This document shows positions 1-8,949 of a stretch of 64,000 nucleotides of DNA, in pieces. The notes below the pieces were generated by a model. It was not told the origin of the DNA. It saw only the letters and a list, made by a program, of their open reading frames with translations, and made no database searches. Made by a program: the position numbers and the translations under genes. This stretch comes from an uncultured Colwellia sp. (GTDB lineage Bacteria; Pseudomonadota; Gammaproteobacteria; Enterobacterales; Alteromonadaceae). The stretch is taken from positions 1 through 64,000 of the forward strand of contig CAJXUN010000020.1 in assembly GCA_913061475.1 (NCBI GenBank), read 5' to 3'. The number at the start of each line of letters is the position of its first letter. The stretch's first letter is position 1.

Positions 1-1
1 T

Positions 2-130
2 GAGACCTTTGCAATACGCAGAAATCGTCCGGTTGTTGTGCCTGAGCCAAGTACCGCATTACTTATGTTGCTAGCGCTTGGTGGTTTAGTTTATCGCCAA
101 AAAAATAAAGCGAATAAACTTTCAGCGTAA
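2..130 (+). CDS. C-terminal end of a PEP-CTERM sorted exoprotein (partial)
   Basis: Only the last 42 codons are inside the window; the gene enters from the left edge. They read as a PEP-CTERM sorting signal: VPEPST, then a hydrophobic stretch (LLMLLALGGLVY), then a basic tail (RQKNKANK). In the known system, exosortase (EpsH/XrtA type) cleaves such tails from exported proteins in bacteria that make exopolysaccharide. The body of the protein lies outside, so its function cannot be judged. Exosortase itself is not in this window. The motif order is clear despite the short length. Confidence 0.85.
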   Translation, partial: ETFAIRRNRPVVVPEPSTALLMLLALGGLVYRQKNKANKLSA

Positions 131-179
131 TATAACCTTAAACTTTATGTGTTGATCAACGCTAAAAGTTAACTAAAAG

Positions 180-205
180 CCAATCAGAATATGATTGGTT
201 TTTTT
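180..205 (+). terminator. Intrinsic terminator after the PEP-CTERM gene
   Basis: A 7-bp perfect inverted repeat (CCAATCA/TGATTGG, 5-nt loop) is followed by a run of T. It lies 50 bp past the stop codon of the PEP-CTERM gene. Confidence 0.75.
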
Positions 206-310
206 ATGTTTGTTTTTTGAAAAAATTCAATTAGCCTATTTAAATTCGGGTATTGCCAAGCTTTAAATATAAAGTAGCATTCATCTAAGGGGTGGTGTTC
301 CTTTATATAG

Positions 311-358
311 TTACAGCAGCTTACAAGTTAGGGTTTAATTACAGCGCCTGACAAGTTA
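311..358. repeat. Pair of 20-bp imperfect direct repeats
   Basis: Two copies of a 20-bp element (TTACAGC, 5 variable bases, ACAAGTTA) lie at 311-330 and 339-358 with a 28-bp period and 17 of 20 positions identical. They sit about 70-115 bp upstream of the small membrane protein at 428, where an operator could lie. No known binding motif is recognised. The rest of 206-427 is AT-rich with no other feature seen. Confidence 0.4.
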
Positions 359-427
359 AGCTAATGTTATACTTTTAATAATTAAGTTATATTACTAACA
401 AATATTTTTATACTTCGGAGATTTATT

Positions 428-658
428 ATGGCGCAACAAGGTTCTGGCGGAAATGTTTTAGCAGCAATATGTAGTTTTTTTATTCCAGGCTTAGGGCAAT
501 TGGTGCAAGGTAGAATAATGCCAGCAATTTTGTTTTTTGTTTTTGCGAGCATTTTTTGGGGACTGTCGTGGTTAATTTTTCCTATCGCATTTGCCGCTAT
601 TACTCATTTGTGGGCAATAATTGATGCTGCAAGGTACTCAGACAGACGTGGCCTATGA
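428..658 (+). CDS. Small TM2-like membrane protein
   Basis: This 76-residue protein has a glycine-rich N-terminus and then the motif SFFIPGLGQLVQGR (about residues 16-29). That pattern is typical of small TM2-like inner-membrane proteins, in which a short hydrophobic turn precedes one or two membrane segments, here about residues 31-70. CGGAG lies 7 bases before the ATG. Its stop codon overlaps the first ATG of the following reading frame (ATGA), suggesting co-transcription with the DUF2959 lipoprotein. No enzymatic motif is visible and the function is unknown. Confidence 0.6.
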   Translation: MAQQGSGGNVLAAICSFFIPGLGQLVQGRIMPAILFFVFASIFWGLSWLIFPIAFAAITHLWAIIDAARYSDRRGL

Positions 659-687
659 TTAACGTTAAAACACACAGAGATTTTAGT

Positions 688-1329
688 ATGTTAAAATTAT
701 ATGCCGTGATTATGGCACTGGTATTGCTCGCAGGCTGTCAATCAGCTTATTATTCTGCAATGGAAAAAGTTGGTGTTCATAAACGCGACATTATGCTTGA
801 TCGTGTTGAAAATGCCCAATCAGCTCAAGAAGAAGCGCAGGAACAGTTTAAATCGGCATTAGATCAATTATCTCAATTGATAAATTATGATGGCGGGGAT
901 TTAGCTGCTCAGTATGAATTAGTCAACGACCAATATGAAGCGAGCCAAGCTAGTGCTGAGGACGTGAAAGCCCGAATAGAGGCTATTGAAAACGTTGCTG
1001 AAGCGTTGTTTGATGAATGGGCTGATGAGATTGAACAATACTCAAGTAGCACTTTGAAACAACAAAGCAAGCAGAAAATGCGTAAAACCCAGCGTAACTA
1101 TGAGAGTTTAATAAAGTCTATGCATCGAGCTAAAGATAGAATGGAACCAGTGTTATCGGCCTTAAAAGATAATAGTTTATATCTAAAGCATAACTTAAAC
1201 GCTCAGGCTATTGGTGCATTGCAAGGTGAGTATAAAACCATCAAGCGTGATGTAGAGTCATTAGTTGCAGAAATGAGCAAAGCAATAGCGCAATCACAGC
1301 AGTTTATTGATTTATTGCAACCAGAGTAG
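688..1329 (+). CDS. DUF2959 family lipoprotein
   Basis: The sequence matches the DUF2959 family of marine gammaproteobacteria: a lipoprotein signal (MALVLLAGC) followed by a long, charged, alanine- and glutamine-rich helical region likely to form coiled coils. I place the start at ATG 688 because the signal peptide begins there (MLKLYAVIMAL) and AGAG lies just upstream. An earlier in-frame ATG at 655 would add 11 polar residues and overlaps the stop of the preceding gene. With the 688 start the lipobox cysteine is residue 17. The protein is probably anchored in the periplasm or outer membrane; its molecular role is unknown. Confidence 0.8.
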   Translation: MLKLYAVIMALVLLAGCQSAYYSAMEKVGVHKRDIMLDRVENAQSAQEEAQEQFKSALDQLSQLINYDGGDLAAQYELVNDQYEASQASAEDVKARIEAIENVAEALFDEWADEIEQYSSSTLKQQSKQKMRKTQRNYESLIKSMHRAKDRMEPVLSALKDNSLYLKHNLNAQAIGALQGEYKTIKRDVESLVAEMSKAIAQSQQFIDLLQPE

Positions 1330-1352
1330 TTAGAGTCGTTGTAGTTTTCTTG

Positions 1353-1391
1353 AACGGACTACTGTAATAATATTATGGTAGTCCGTTTTTT
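1353..1391 (+). terminator. Intrinsic terminator after the DUF2959 gene
   Basis: A 10-bp perfect stem (AACGGACTAC/GTAGTCCGTT) with a 15-nt loop is followed by a T tract. It is 24 bp past the stop at 1329 and separates the first operon from the DUF748 gene. Confidence 0.85.
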
Positions 1392-1439
1392 ATTTTGTTT
1401 TCGACTTAGCATTAAGTCGCACATGCATAGGAATGTAGA

Positions 1440-3848
1440 ATGAGTCGTTACCTAAAACGCCTTAGTAAATTTTTAGTTATTGCCCTTGTTGCCCTTTATT
1501 TTCTCATTTGGTTATTATCGCCGGTTATTATTCGCTCTGTGGTTAATAATTATGGCTTGCCTAAACCTTTATCCCTAACTTCAGCGTCTAGTATTCGCTA
1601 TAACCCATTTACCGCACATTTAACTATTAGCGATTTAGAAATAAAAACTAATGAACAAGGCAGTGCTCTTAAATTACAAAGCCTTGATGCACAAATACAT
1701 TTACATCAACTATTATTCGATAAAATTTATGTCGCTGAATTTAGTCTTAGTGGTATTTTTGTTCCAGTAACCATAAATGAAGCTTCACTTAATATTGCAG
1801 GCTTTGAATTAATGAATGAAACACCATTAACCAAAGAGCAAGAAGCTGAAGCAGCGCAACCAACCGCTGATTTCCCTTATCAAGTGATAATCCCAGAGCT
1901 TACGTTAACTAATGCTCAAATAGAGATTGACTATTTTTCACACAAACATAATGTTCAATTGAATGATTTATCTTTGGCAAATATTTTGCTTTCGGAAGAT
2001 AAGCATGAAATTAGATTAAATTTAAAAAGCGAGTTTAATGATGCACCAATAGAAATTGCTCTAGATGGTGGTTTGTTTCAGCAGCAAGGTAAATTTGATG
2101 TTAATTTGAAAGCGACAGATGTCGCCTTGAGCTCTGCAAAAGCTTTTTTACCTTCGTCAATATCAGCATTTGATGGAAAAGTAAGCTATTCCAGTCAAAT
2201 GAGTCTTAATATTGCTAAGCATCATACCTCGGCAGAAATTAGTGATTTATTACTGTTAATTGAAGATCTATATATAGAACAAGATGATTTGCTAATTGAA
2301 GTTGAGAATCAACAAATCCAGGCAAAAAATACCGCTATTTTAGTACAACCGAACACACCTATTTCAATTAATACCAGTCTAGATTATGTTGCTAATGGCA
2401 TGGTTGCAAAGTCGACAGCAAACGAGGCACTTTTAGCTGATATATCGCAACTAACAGTGGATGGCCTCACGGTAGATTATCAGCAAGATATTCCTAAAAT
2501 AAATGTTAGTCGTATTCAATTTAATGACAGTAAGTTCTCTGAAAATCAGCACATAAAAATGCCAGCCTTGGCGGCGTTTAAGCAATTGGTATTAACTAAT
2601 ATTATTTACGACCCAGAACTTATTGCTGTTGATAGTATTACATTGTCGGGACTCTTAGCTCATATCCTGTTAGATAAAGAAAAAGGTATGGCAACACTGG
2701 TTAAGCTCAACAGTAAGGTTGCAAAGAATGATGAAGACCTTAACAAGCCAATTCAAACTGCAGATAATACGGTGATTAGCAATGAGGCGTCACTTGAGGA
2801 AACAGAAAAATCGGCTAAGTTGGTTTTTAAATTAGCACAGTTTACATTTCTCGATGAGGCAGTTATTAATTTCTCTGACCGTAGTGTTACACCGAGCTAT
2901 GAACGTGATCTTATCATTAGCCAACTATCTTTATCAGATATTGATAGCAGCAAGCCAGAACAAGAGGTTTTGTTCAGCATGAAAGGAAAAAGCGATAAAT
3001 ACGCTAGTCTTGATGTTAAAGGCAATGGCTTTCCTTTTGCCGCTGAGCAAAAATTCTCAGTAGATGCAACTGTTAAGGAGCTGAGTCTACCGGGGGTTTC
3101 TAGCTATATTAAAAACGCGTTAAAATATGAAATTGAAAGTGGCCAGCTCGATATAAAAATCAAGGCGGGCTTAACAGGAACTCAACTCAATGGTGATGTT
3201 GATTTGCTACTTAGAGGTATCGAGTTTACTGCCGCTGACGATCATGAAACCGGTACGATCGTAGATCAAACAAGTGTGCCATTTAATATTGCCTTAGGAA
3301 TGTTAAAAGACTCTGATGGTAATGTTGAACTATCAGTGCCTTTGGCCGGTGATACCAGTGCGCCATCATTTGGATTTTCAGGCTTTTTAACCTTACTGGT
3401 TAAGCAGGCAACTATGTCAGCGGCTAAAGATTATTTAATCACAACATTTGTTCCGTATGCCAGTGTGATGAAAGTCGCAATGGCGGCGGGGGAATTTGCA
3501 CTTAAGTTGCGCATAAATGATTTAAATTACCAGCCGGGTGAAACGGCACTAAGTGCTGAACAATTAGAGTTTAGTCGCCAAATGTCAGTGATGTTAGCTG
3601 ATAGAGAAAATATTAATGTTAAGCTTTGTGCTATAGCAACTGCCAGTGATATTGAATTAGCAGATGCATCACAAGCTCATCAAGCCGAAAACATCACGCG
3701 GTTAAAAGTAATATCTCAACAGCGTGTTGAAATATTCAAAGCGCATATGGTTGAAGAATTAAACGTGCCTTCAGCCAAACTCTTGTTTTGTACACCACAA
3801 ATAGATAGTGCTAAAGGGGCGAAGGGGAGAATTAAATTTGTTATTTAG
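1440..3848 (+). CDS. DUF748 / AsmA-like envelope protein
   Basis: This 802-residue protein has one N-terminal membrane anchor (about residues 8-30) and a long, mostly beta-strand periplasmic region. It starts in the AsmA manner (YNPFTAHLTISDLEI; LSGIFVPVTIN). Near residues 610-650 it carries the DUF748 signature (VPFNIALGMLKDSDGNVELSVPL), and the C-terminus contains a cell-wall-like helical segment. AsmA-type proteins are beta-groove proteins implicated in lipid transport or outer-membrane homeostasis. That role is inferred from the family; nothing here identifies a substrate. It is monocistronic, with a terminator upstream and a hairpin downstream. Confidence 0.8.
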   Translation: MSRYLKRLSKFLVIALVALYFLIWLLSPVIIRSVVNNYGLPKPLSLTSASSIRYNPFTAHLTISDLEIKTNEQGSALKLQSLDAQIHLHQLLFDKIYVAEFSLSGIFVPVTINEASLNIAGFELMNETPLTKEQEAEAAQPTADFPYQVIIPELTLTNAQIEIDYFSHKHNVQLNDLSLANILLSEDKHEIRLNLKSEFNDAPIEIALDGGLFQQQGKFDVNLKATDVALSSAKAFLPSSISAFDGKVSYSSQMSLNIAKHHTSAEISDLLLLIEDLYIEQDDLLIEVENQQIQAKNTAILVQPNTPISINTSLDYVANGMVAKSTANEALLADISQLTVDGLTVDYQQDIPKINVSRIQFNDSKFSENQHIKMPALAAFKQLVLTNIIYDPELIAVDSITLSGLLAHILLDKEKGMATLVKLNSKVAKNDEDLNKPIQTADNTVISNEASLEETEKSAKLVFKLAQFTFLDEAVINFSDRSVTPSYERDLIISQLSLSDIDSSKPEQEVLFSMKGKSDKYASLDVKGNGFPFAAEQKFSVDATVKELSLPGVSSYIKNALKYEIESGQLDIKIKAGLTGTQLNGDVDLLLRGIEFTAADDHETGTIVDQTSVPFNIALGMLKDSDGNVELSVPLAGDTSAPSFGFSGFLTLLVKQATMSAAKDYLITTFVPYASVMKVAMAAGEFALKLRINDLNYQPGETALSAEQLEFSRQMSVMLADRENINVKLCAIATASDIELADASQAHQAENITRLKVISQQRVEIFKAHMVEELNVPSAKLLFCTPQIDSAKGAKGRIKFVI

Positions 3849-3916
3849 CGCATTTAAATTGACGCATTAACGCATTATTTTACGGTCAGACATCATTTTA
3901 ACCGTAATCTTGCCAT

Positions 3917-3946
3917 GCTTGATGGTTGGCATGTTAGCCATCAAGC
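3917..3946. other. Stem-loop downstream of the DUF748 gene
   Basis: A 9-bp perfect inverted repeat (GCTTGATGG/CCATCAAGC) with a 12-nt loop lies about 70 bp after the stop. There is no T tract, so it may be an mRNA 3'-end stabiliser rather than an intrinsic terminator. The rest of 3849-4101 shows nothing else. Confidence 0.4.
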
Positions 3947-4101
3947 TCCTTATTGTAGTGAAATTTTTTGTAGGGTAAGAGAAAACGTTGCTAAAAGGGC
4001 AATTTAGTTTTTAATGCTTTGCGTTCTCGCTATCTGATAAAGCTCGCTTTTTGGCATATTTCCTTTTAAGGTATTAAAAATATTAAAATTAATGGTGTCG
4101 A

Positions 4102-4917
4102 TTGAATATTAACTTATCTAGACTTTCTAATATTATTACGTTCGAAATAGTACGCTTATTTAAAACTAAACGCGGTTTATTAGCGCTATTAGCCTTTGCG
4201 ACGATTTGGTTTATCATCCTGTATTATTTTATTAGTACGGCTGCAGATATTGTCAGTTCTAGGTCGTTTGAACGCATGGCGTATGATCTGTTCGGCGCTT
4301 TGGGACTGTCAGCACTACTCGATTGGCCGGTTTCTGAGTATGCGATTTATTGGCTTGTAGCGGTGTATTTTTTCCCCATTTTTGCCTTGTCAGTTTGTAG
4401 TGATCAGATTTGCTCTGACAAACAAAGAGGCACGTTGAGGTTTATTACCTTACGGTCAACTCGAGCAGAGCTTATTTTGGGCCGCTATTTAGGGCAATTG
4501 CTTATCGTGACCATCTTAATATTGATGACCTCAATAGCGACAGCTGTTTTAGCGAGTATTCGAGACTTAGCGCTGTTACCGGCAAGCTTACAAATCGGAG
4601 CTAAATTATGTTTTGAATTGTTCATTGTCGTTATGCCATTTATCGCATTAATGTCATTACTTAACACCTTGGTTAATTCAGCTAGACTTGCGATAGTCGC
4701 CGCGATGTTGTTTTTTGGTTTAGGCCCGCTAATTATTGCGGTTATTAAACATCAATTTGGCCAAGAGTTTTATCTTAATTTATTATTCCCAGGTGGACAA
4801 ATTAGCAGTATTTTGTCGCAAAATAGTGTTGTAGTTAGTCACTACGCATTACCTGTGATACAAGCTGTTGTGTTACTTGTTGCGAGTAATTTAATCATGA
4901 AGAGGGCATCGATATGA
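4102..4917 (+). CDS. ABC-2 type transporter permease
   Basis: A 271-residue integral membrane protein with about six hydrophobic segments and the ABC-2 signature region in the first cytoplasmic loop (CSDQICSDKQRGTLRFITLRSTRAELILGR has the usual charged pattern). The gene overlaps the ATPase gene by 4 bp (ATGA), so the two are translationally coupled subunits of one exporter. The start appears to be TTG 4102; no in-frame ATG lies nearby and the Shine-Dalgarno site is weak, so the N-terminus is less certain. The arrangement resembles NosFY or multidrug/bacteriocin-type exporters. The substrate cannot be told. Confidence 0.85.
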   Translation: MNINLSRLSNIITFEIVRLFKTKRGLLALLAFATIWFIILYYFISTAADIVSSRSFERMAYDLFGALGLSALLDWPVSEYAIYWLVAVYFFPIFALSVCSDQICSDKQRGTLRFITLRSTRAELILGRYLGQLLIVTILILMTSIATAVLASIRDLALLPASLQIGAKLCFELFIVVMPFIALMSLLNTLVNSARLAIVAAMLFFGLGPLIIAVIKHQFGQEFYLNLLFPGGQISSILSQNSVVVSHYALPVIQAVVLLVASNLIMKRASI

Positions 4918-5813
4918 GTTTGATTATTGATGTTCAGCACGTCACTAAAAATTATGGTGATAAAATTGCGCTGAGTAATGTAGAGTTTTCATTAGAAAAA
5001 GGTGCACCAGTAGCTTTAGTTGGACCTAATGGCGCCGGGAAAACCACATTATTTAGTTTGTTATGTGGTTATATGCAACCTTCATCAGGTTGTATCAGTG
5101 TTCTAGGCCATGCGCCAGGAAATTCAGCGTTATTTGGCCGATTATCAGCTCTTCCTCAAGATGCTCAATTAGACCCTAGGTTTTCAATTGCTACGCAATT
5201 AAATTTTTATGCTCGTTTACAAGGCATGAGCAATAAACTTGCGAAAAAAGATACTGCCAGAGTTTTGGATATGGTCGGCTTAATAGATGCCGCTAACAGC
5301 CAACCAAGTGAGTTATCACATGGCATGCGTAAACGGGCAACCATAGCGCAAGCTTTATTAGGTAGCCCTGAAATTGTTATGTTAGATGAAGCGACCGCGG
5401 GGCTAGATCCCGCTAATGCGAAGGAAATTCGCGCTATCGTCGCTGAGCAAGCAGGTAATGTTAACTTTATATTAAGTTCTCATGATCTTAGTGAACTTGA
5501 GCGTTTGTGTGATCAAGTACTTTATCTGGAAAATGGCCAACTAAAGCAGCATAAAACACTAAATATAGAGGGTGACAGCCGGTTTATAACGCTTAGAATG
5601 AAACAAGATTTTCCACAAATTATCCCAGCAATTTTACAACTGCAAGGTGTTAGTCATGTGAATATGACCCAAGATAGAGAGTATTTACTGACCATAACGA
5701 ATGATCAGGGCAGTGCGAATATCGAAATGGAGCTGTTATTACTTTTGCAAAAAAATAATTGGTCGTATGCTCAACTTATTAATGGTAAAACGCTGGAAAA
5801 TCAATTGTTTTAA
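4914..5813 (+). CDS. ABC transporter ATP-binding protein
   Basis: A 299-residue ABC ATPase with all core motifs: Walker A GPNGAGKTT (37-45), a signature loop in the variant form LSHGM (134-138), Walker B IVMLDEA (154-160) and the H-loop histidine (SSHD, residue 190). After about residue 215 there is a C-terminal extension of the kind seen in ABC-2 exporter ATPases. It should energise the permease encoded just upstream, with which it overlaps by 4 bp. The G-to-H change inside the LSGGQ signature is common in this branch and does not suggest inactivity. Confidence 0.9.
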   Translation: MSLIIDVQHVTKNYGDKIALSNVEFSLEKGAPVALVGPNGAGKTTLFSLLCGYMQPSSGCISVLGHAPGNSALFGRLSALPQDAQLDPRFSIATQLNFYARLQGMSNKLAKKDTARVLDMVGLIDAANSQPSELSHGMRKRATIAQALLGSPEIVMLDEATAGLDPANAKEIRAIVAEQAGNVNFILSSHDLSELERLCDQVLYLENGQLKQHKTLNIEGDSRFITLRMKQDFPQIIPAILQLQGVSHVNMTQDREYLLTITNDQGSANIEMELLLLLQKNNWSYAQLINGKTLENQLF

Positions 5814-5867
5814 CACATGCCTTGTAAGGTTTTTGTTTTAATAATATGAGTTTATACAGATAATTAA

Positions 5868-5899
5868 AACAATGGACTTTCAGCTGAAAGTCCATTGTT
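5868..5899. terminator. Bidirectional terminator between convergent genes
   Basis: A 32-bp perfect palindrome (each arm 16 bp, AACAATGGACTTTCAG and its complement) lies between the ABC ATPase gene and the convergent EAL gene. On the minus strand it is followed by TTTTAATT and on the plus strand by ACTTTTAAT, so it can terminate transcription from both sides. Confidence 0.75.
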
Positions 5900-5954
5900 A
5901 CTTTTAATCGACTGATATCACCTGCTGAGCTCGGCGACTAATAACACCATTTTA

Positions 5955-8561
5955 TTATTTGTTAGCTGGTATAAATTCGCCTTCTAAACTCGCGGGTATT
6001 TGCCCATTAGATAAATTTTTAAGCCATAGTAAATAGTTATTATAAGACATCGGCTTTGCATAGTAATATCCTTGCCCTATATCACAACCAAAGCTGCGTA
6101 AGGTTTTCTCATCTAATGCACTATTAATACCTTCTGCTACGACTTCTAAACCTAAGCCTTTTGCCATTTTTACCGCTGTTTCGGCAATCACTTTACGCTT
6201 ATTGTCGCTACAAACATTTTCGACAAATTCTCGATCAATTTTTAACTCTTGAAAGGGTAGATGACTAATTTGTGACATTGACGAGTAGCCCGTGCCAAAG
6301 TCATCAATACTGATGGTAATACCCAGTTCAATCAGTTTTTCTATGGTTTGTATTGCGTTGCCATTCTGGACAAATGAGATTGACTCTGTCAGCTCAAAAA
6401 TTATTTTTTCTGCTTTAATGTCACAACGATTAATAATCTTGGCAACGTCAGTAATAAAATGTTCTTGAATAAGGTCTTTACCACTAATATTTATCGATAT
6501 CATATGATTCAAACCGGTATGTTCAGTCAGTGCTATTTGTTGGCAGAGCGCTGTTTCTATCACCCATAATGTTAATGATGGCATTAAACCAAAATCTTCC
6601 GCGATCGCTATAAATACATCGGGTGCTATGGCGCCAAGAACCGGATGGTGCCAACGAATTAAACATTCACTGCTACAAACTTTATTGGTTTTTAAATCTA
6701 TTTGCGGTTGATGAAATAATTCGAAGCCTTGTTTATTAATCGCCCGTTGCAGATCTAAGGCGAGCTGTATTGACGATGTTGTTGCTTGGCTATTTTGTGG
6801 TATATAGTAAGCCCATTTTTGTTGGCTTAATGCCGCATTATTCGCTGCAATTGAGGCATTGTTAATCAAACTGGTACTTGAATTTCCATGTTGAGGAAAG
6901 TCGGCTAAACCAATATAGGCTGATAGGGGTAATTTAAGGTCTTTTATATAAAAAACATTACTGGCAGTTTGTTGGATGGAATTTATAGTCAGTGCCATGT
7001 CTTGAAGACTTTTTGAATTATCAATGACCATAGCTAAACTACCGTTTTCCAAAAAGCACAATTTCTCTCTTTGTTCCGTTATATCAAGCACCGCATCATT
7101 AAACCTAAATAACGATGATAACTTTTGGTTTAATTGTTGGAAAAATTGAATGCGTGTTTGTTCATCTATATAGAGCTCAATACGCTGAAATTGTTCTGGC
7201 TTAATGACGACTACGGTAAAATCTTGCTGGTTTTCTTCAAGTAGTTGACTAATTTTGTGATCTAAATTTGTTTGCCGTGGTAATTGATTACTTTGATGGT
7301 AGGCAATCATAGTGAGTTTTTCTTGCTCATTACGACGAATACGCTCAGCCAAGGCAAAAGCCATGAACGTTACTTCTATTATCAAGGCAAAGAGGAAGGC
7401 ATTACCGGTGACAAAGCTATATTCAAGCTGGTTCAGTAACACCATAGGTTGGATAACTGCACCCGCTAACAAGGGTAACCAAGATAAGAAGTAAAAGCGC
7501 GCCCAGGAAAAATCTCGCTTTAATCGATTAATAATTAAAGCAAGTGCAACAAGGTAAAGCAACGGCTGTGAGGAGAAAAATAATTTGGTTTGCGCCAATT
7601 CATCGAGTGAAAGTGAATATAGCGCGATTAAAGATAAAATAACGACAACACTAATTGAAGCGTTAAACGCCCAGTGCTTTAAACGGTCGTAGCGTAAAAA
7701 ATATACGGTGAATAACAGCAAGAATATCACTAATAAAAAATGTGTAAAGATGGCATATTGATTAAGCAATTCCATAACATTGTCGGAAAATAGGAAGTAG
7801 CCATAGCCGGTTAATGAGGAAAGCACCACAAAGGCCGATAACAAATAACCGATATAAAGGAGGTAGACTTTGTCTTTTGCTGCAAAAAATAGCACTAAGT
7901 TATAGAGGGCAATGATGATTAATATACCAACGAAGGCGCCATAAACCAGTTGTGATAACAGTAATCTTTGTTCAAATTTCTCAGGTGTAAATAGTAGTAG
8001 CGGAATATTTGGCGGTCCGGAATTTTTAACCAGAATAAGGTATTCGCTATGGCCAAATTGATTTAATTGTAATTGCACCGAAGGGTATACGCTTTGGCTA
8101 GCGTCATTAGATTTTTCTAGCTTATTATAGATTTTTTTGGCCGCAGCAAACGCATTGAGTTCATAGACGACAAACTTATCAAGCCTGCGATGTTCAGCCA
8201 TCAAGATAAGTTGCTGGTCGCTCGATTGAGCCACACGTTCTTGTTGTTCCGCAGCTATAGTGGGGTTATTTATCGGGTAATATAAGGAGAGCTTAACCCA
8301 GTAGCTTTGTTGTGCTAATGCATAAGGAATTTTACTTAATGCACTTGGGGTAAAACTAACACCATCCAAGACTTGATTTACATCTATTTCGTTAGTTTGG
8401 TCTATGTAATAACTACTGTTAATGGTAAAGGCGCTATTAAATTCTGTGATATTTTTTTGGTCAATATCATGAATAAGGCTCATAAAACTTATGACGATAG
8501 CAATTAATAGTACAGTAATTAATGCGGTAGAAAACCATTTGCTAAATTGTGAAAATATCAA
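5955..8561 (-). CDS. 7TMR-DISM membrane receptor with degenerate GGDEF and EAL domains (c-di-GMP phosphodiesterase)
   Basis: The 868-residue protein has an N-terminal membrane segment (about 13-33), a periplasmic 7TMR-DISMED2-type sensor (about 45-195), seven membrane helices (about 205-415), a GGDEF-like domain (about 430-600) and an EAL domain (about 605-850). The GGDEF signature is replaced by NGSLA, so no cyclase activity is expected. The EAL domain keeps its expected catalytic set: ECLIRW, the N of NISG, FELTES, DDFGTGYSS, LKID, AEGI and a QGYYYAKP end. It should hydrolyse cyclic di-GMP in response to a periplasmic, possibly carbohydrate, ligand. The gene is monocistronic and divergent from the cupin gene. 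Confidence 0.88.
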   Translation of the reverse strand: MIFSQFSKWFSTALITVLLIAIVISFMSLIHDIDQKNITEFNSAFTINSSYYIDQTNEIDVNQVLDGVSFTPSALSKIPYALAQQSYWVKLSLYYPINNPTIAAEQQERVAQSSDQQLILMAEHRRLDKFVVYELNAFAAAKKIYNKLEKSNDASQSVYPSVQLQLNQFGHSEYLILVKNSGPPNIPLLLFTPEKFEQRLLLSQLVYGAFVGILIIIALYNLVLFFAAKDKVYLLYIGYLLSAFVVLSSLTGYGYFLFSDNVMELLNQYAIFTHFLLVIFLLLFTVYFLRYDRLKHWAFNASISVVVILSLIALYSLSLDELAQTKLFFSSQPLLYLVALALIINRLKRDFSWARFYFLSWLPLLAGAVIQPMVLLNQLEYSFVTGNAFLFALIIEVTFMAFALAERIRRNEQEKLTMIAYHQSNQLPRQTNLDHKISQLLEENQQDFTVVVIKPEQFQRIELYIDEQTRIQFFQQLNQKLSSLFRFNDAVLDITEQREKLCFLENGSLAMVIDNSKSLQDMALTINSIQQTASNVFYIKDLKLPLSAYIGLADFPQHGNSSTSLINNASIAANNAALSQQKWAYYIPQNSQATTSSIQLALDLQRAINKQGFELFHQPQIDLKTNKVCSSECLIRWHHPVLGAIAPDVFIAIAEDFGLMPSLTLWVIETALCQQIALTEHTGLNHMISINISGKDLIQEHFITDVAKIINRCDIKAEKIIFELTESISFVQNGNAIQTIEKLIELGITISIDDFGTGYSSMSQISHLPFQELKIDREFVENVCSDNKRKVIAETAVKMAKGLGLEVVAEGINSALDEKTLRSFGCDIGQGYYYAKPMSYNNYLLWLKNLSNGQIPASLEGEFIPANK

Positions 8562-8949
8562 AAATTAATGCTCTCATAGCTGAATAATAGTAAGGGGTAT
8601 GTTTTTATTGTTTCCATCGTCAAGCATATAATTATGTTCTCGAACGCATTACTTTTGATGAAACATATACCCTAGTCCTTGTGTGGGTATGTTAACCGAC
8701 TTATCAGTTGTTTATCTGGGTAATCAGTCATTAAAAAATTTATTTTGTAAAAACAGTTGTAAATACAGCTAAATTTTTAAATATAATACTCAGCTTAAGC
8801 TTATATTACCGCTATATAAAATAATGTAGCAGAGATATCGTTATCAAGGCATAGTTTTAAAAAGTTTTAAAAATATTAATGGTGAATTCATTATCTAGTT
8901 GTAAAAAATTCAAGCTTTTTTAAAATTATGCCCTGTAATAGGAATAAAT
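8562..8949. other. Non-coding divergent spacer
   Basis: This 388-bp AT-rich region separates the divergent EAL and cupin genes and must hold both promoters. An imperfect inverted pair (GGGGTATGTTT near 8595 and AAACATATACCC near 8660) is visible but too loose to name. No RNA gene or convincing ORF is seen. Confidence 0.5.

Noticed and set aside
326-358. Integron attC-like core (GTTAGGG) near a direct repeat
   Set aside because: No paired core sites, no cassette ORF and no integrase; only a direct repeat remains.
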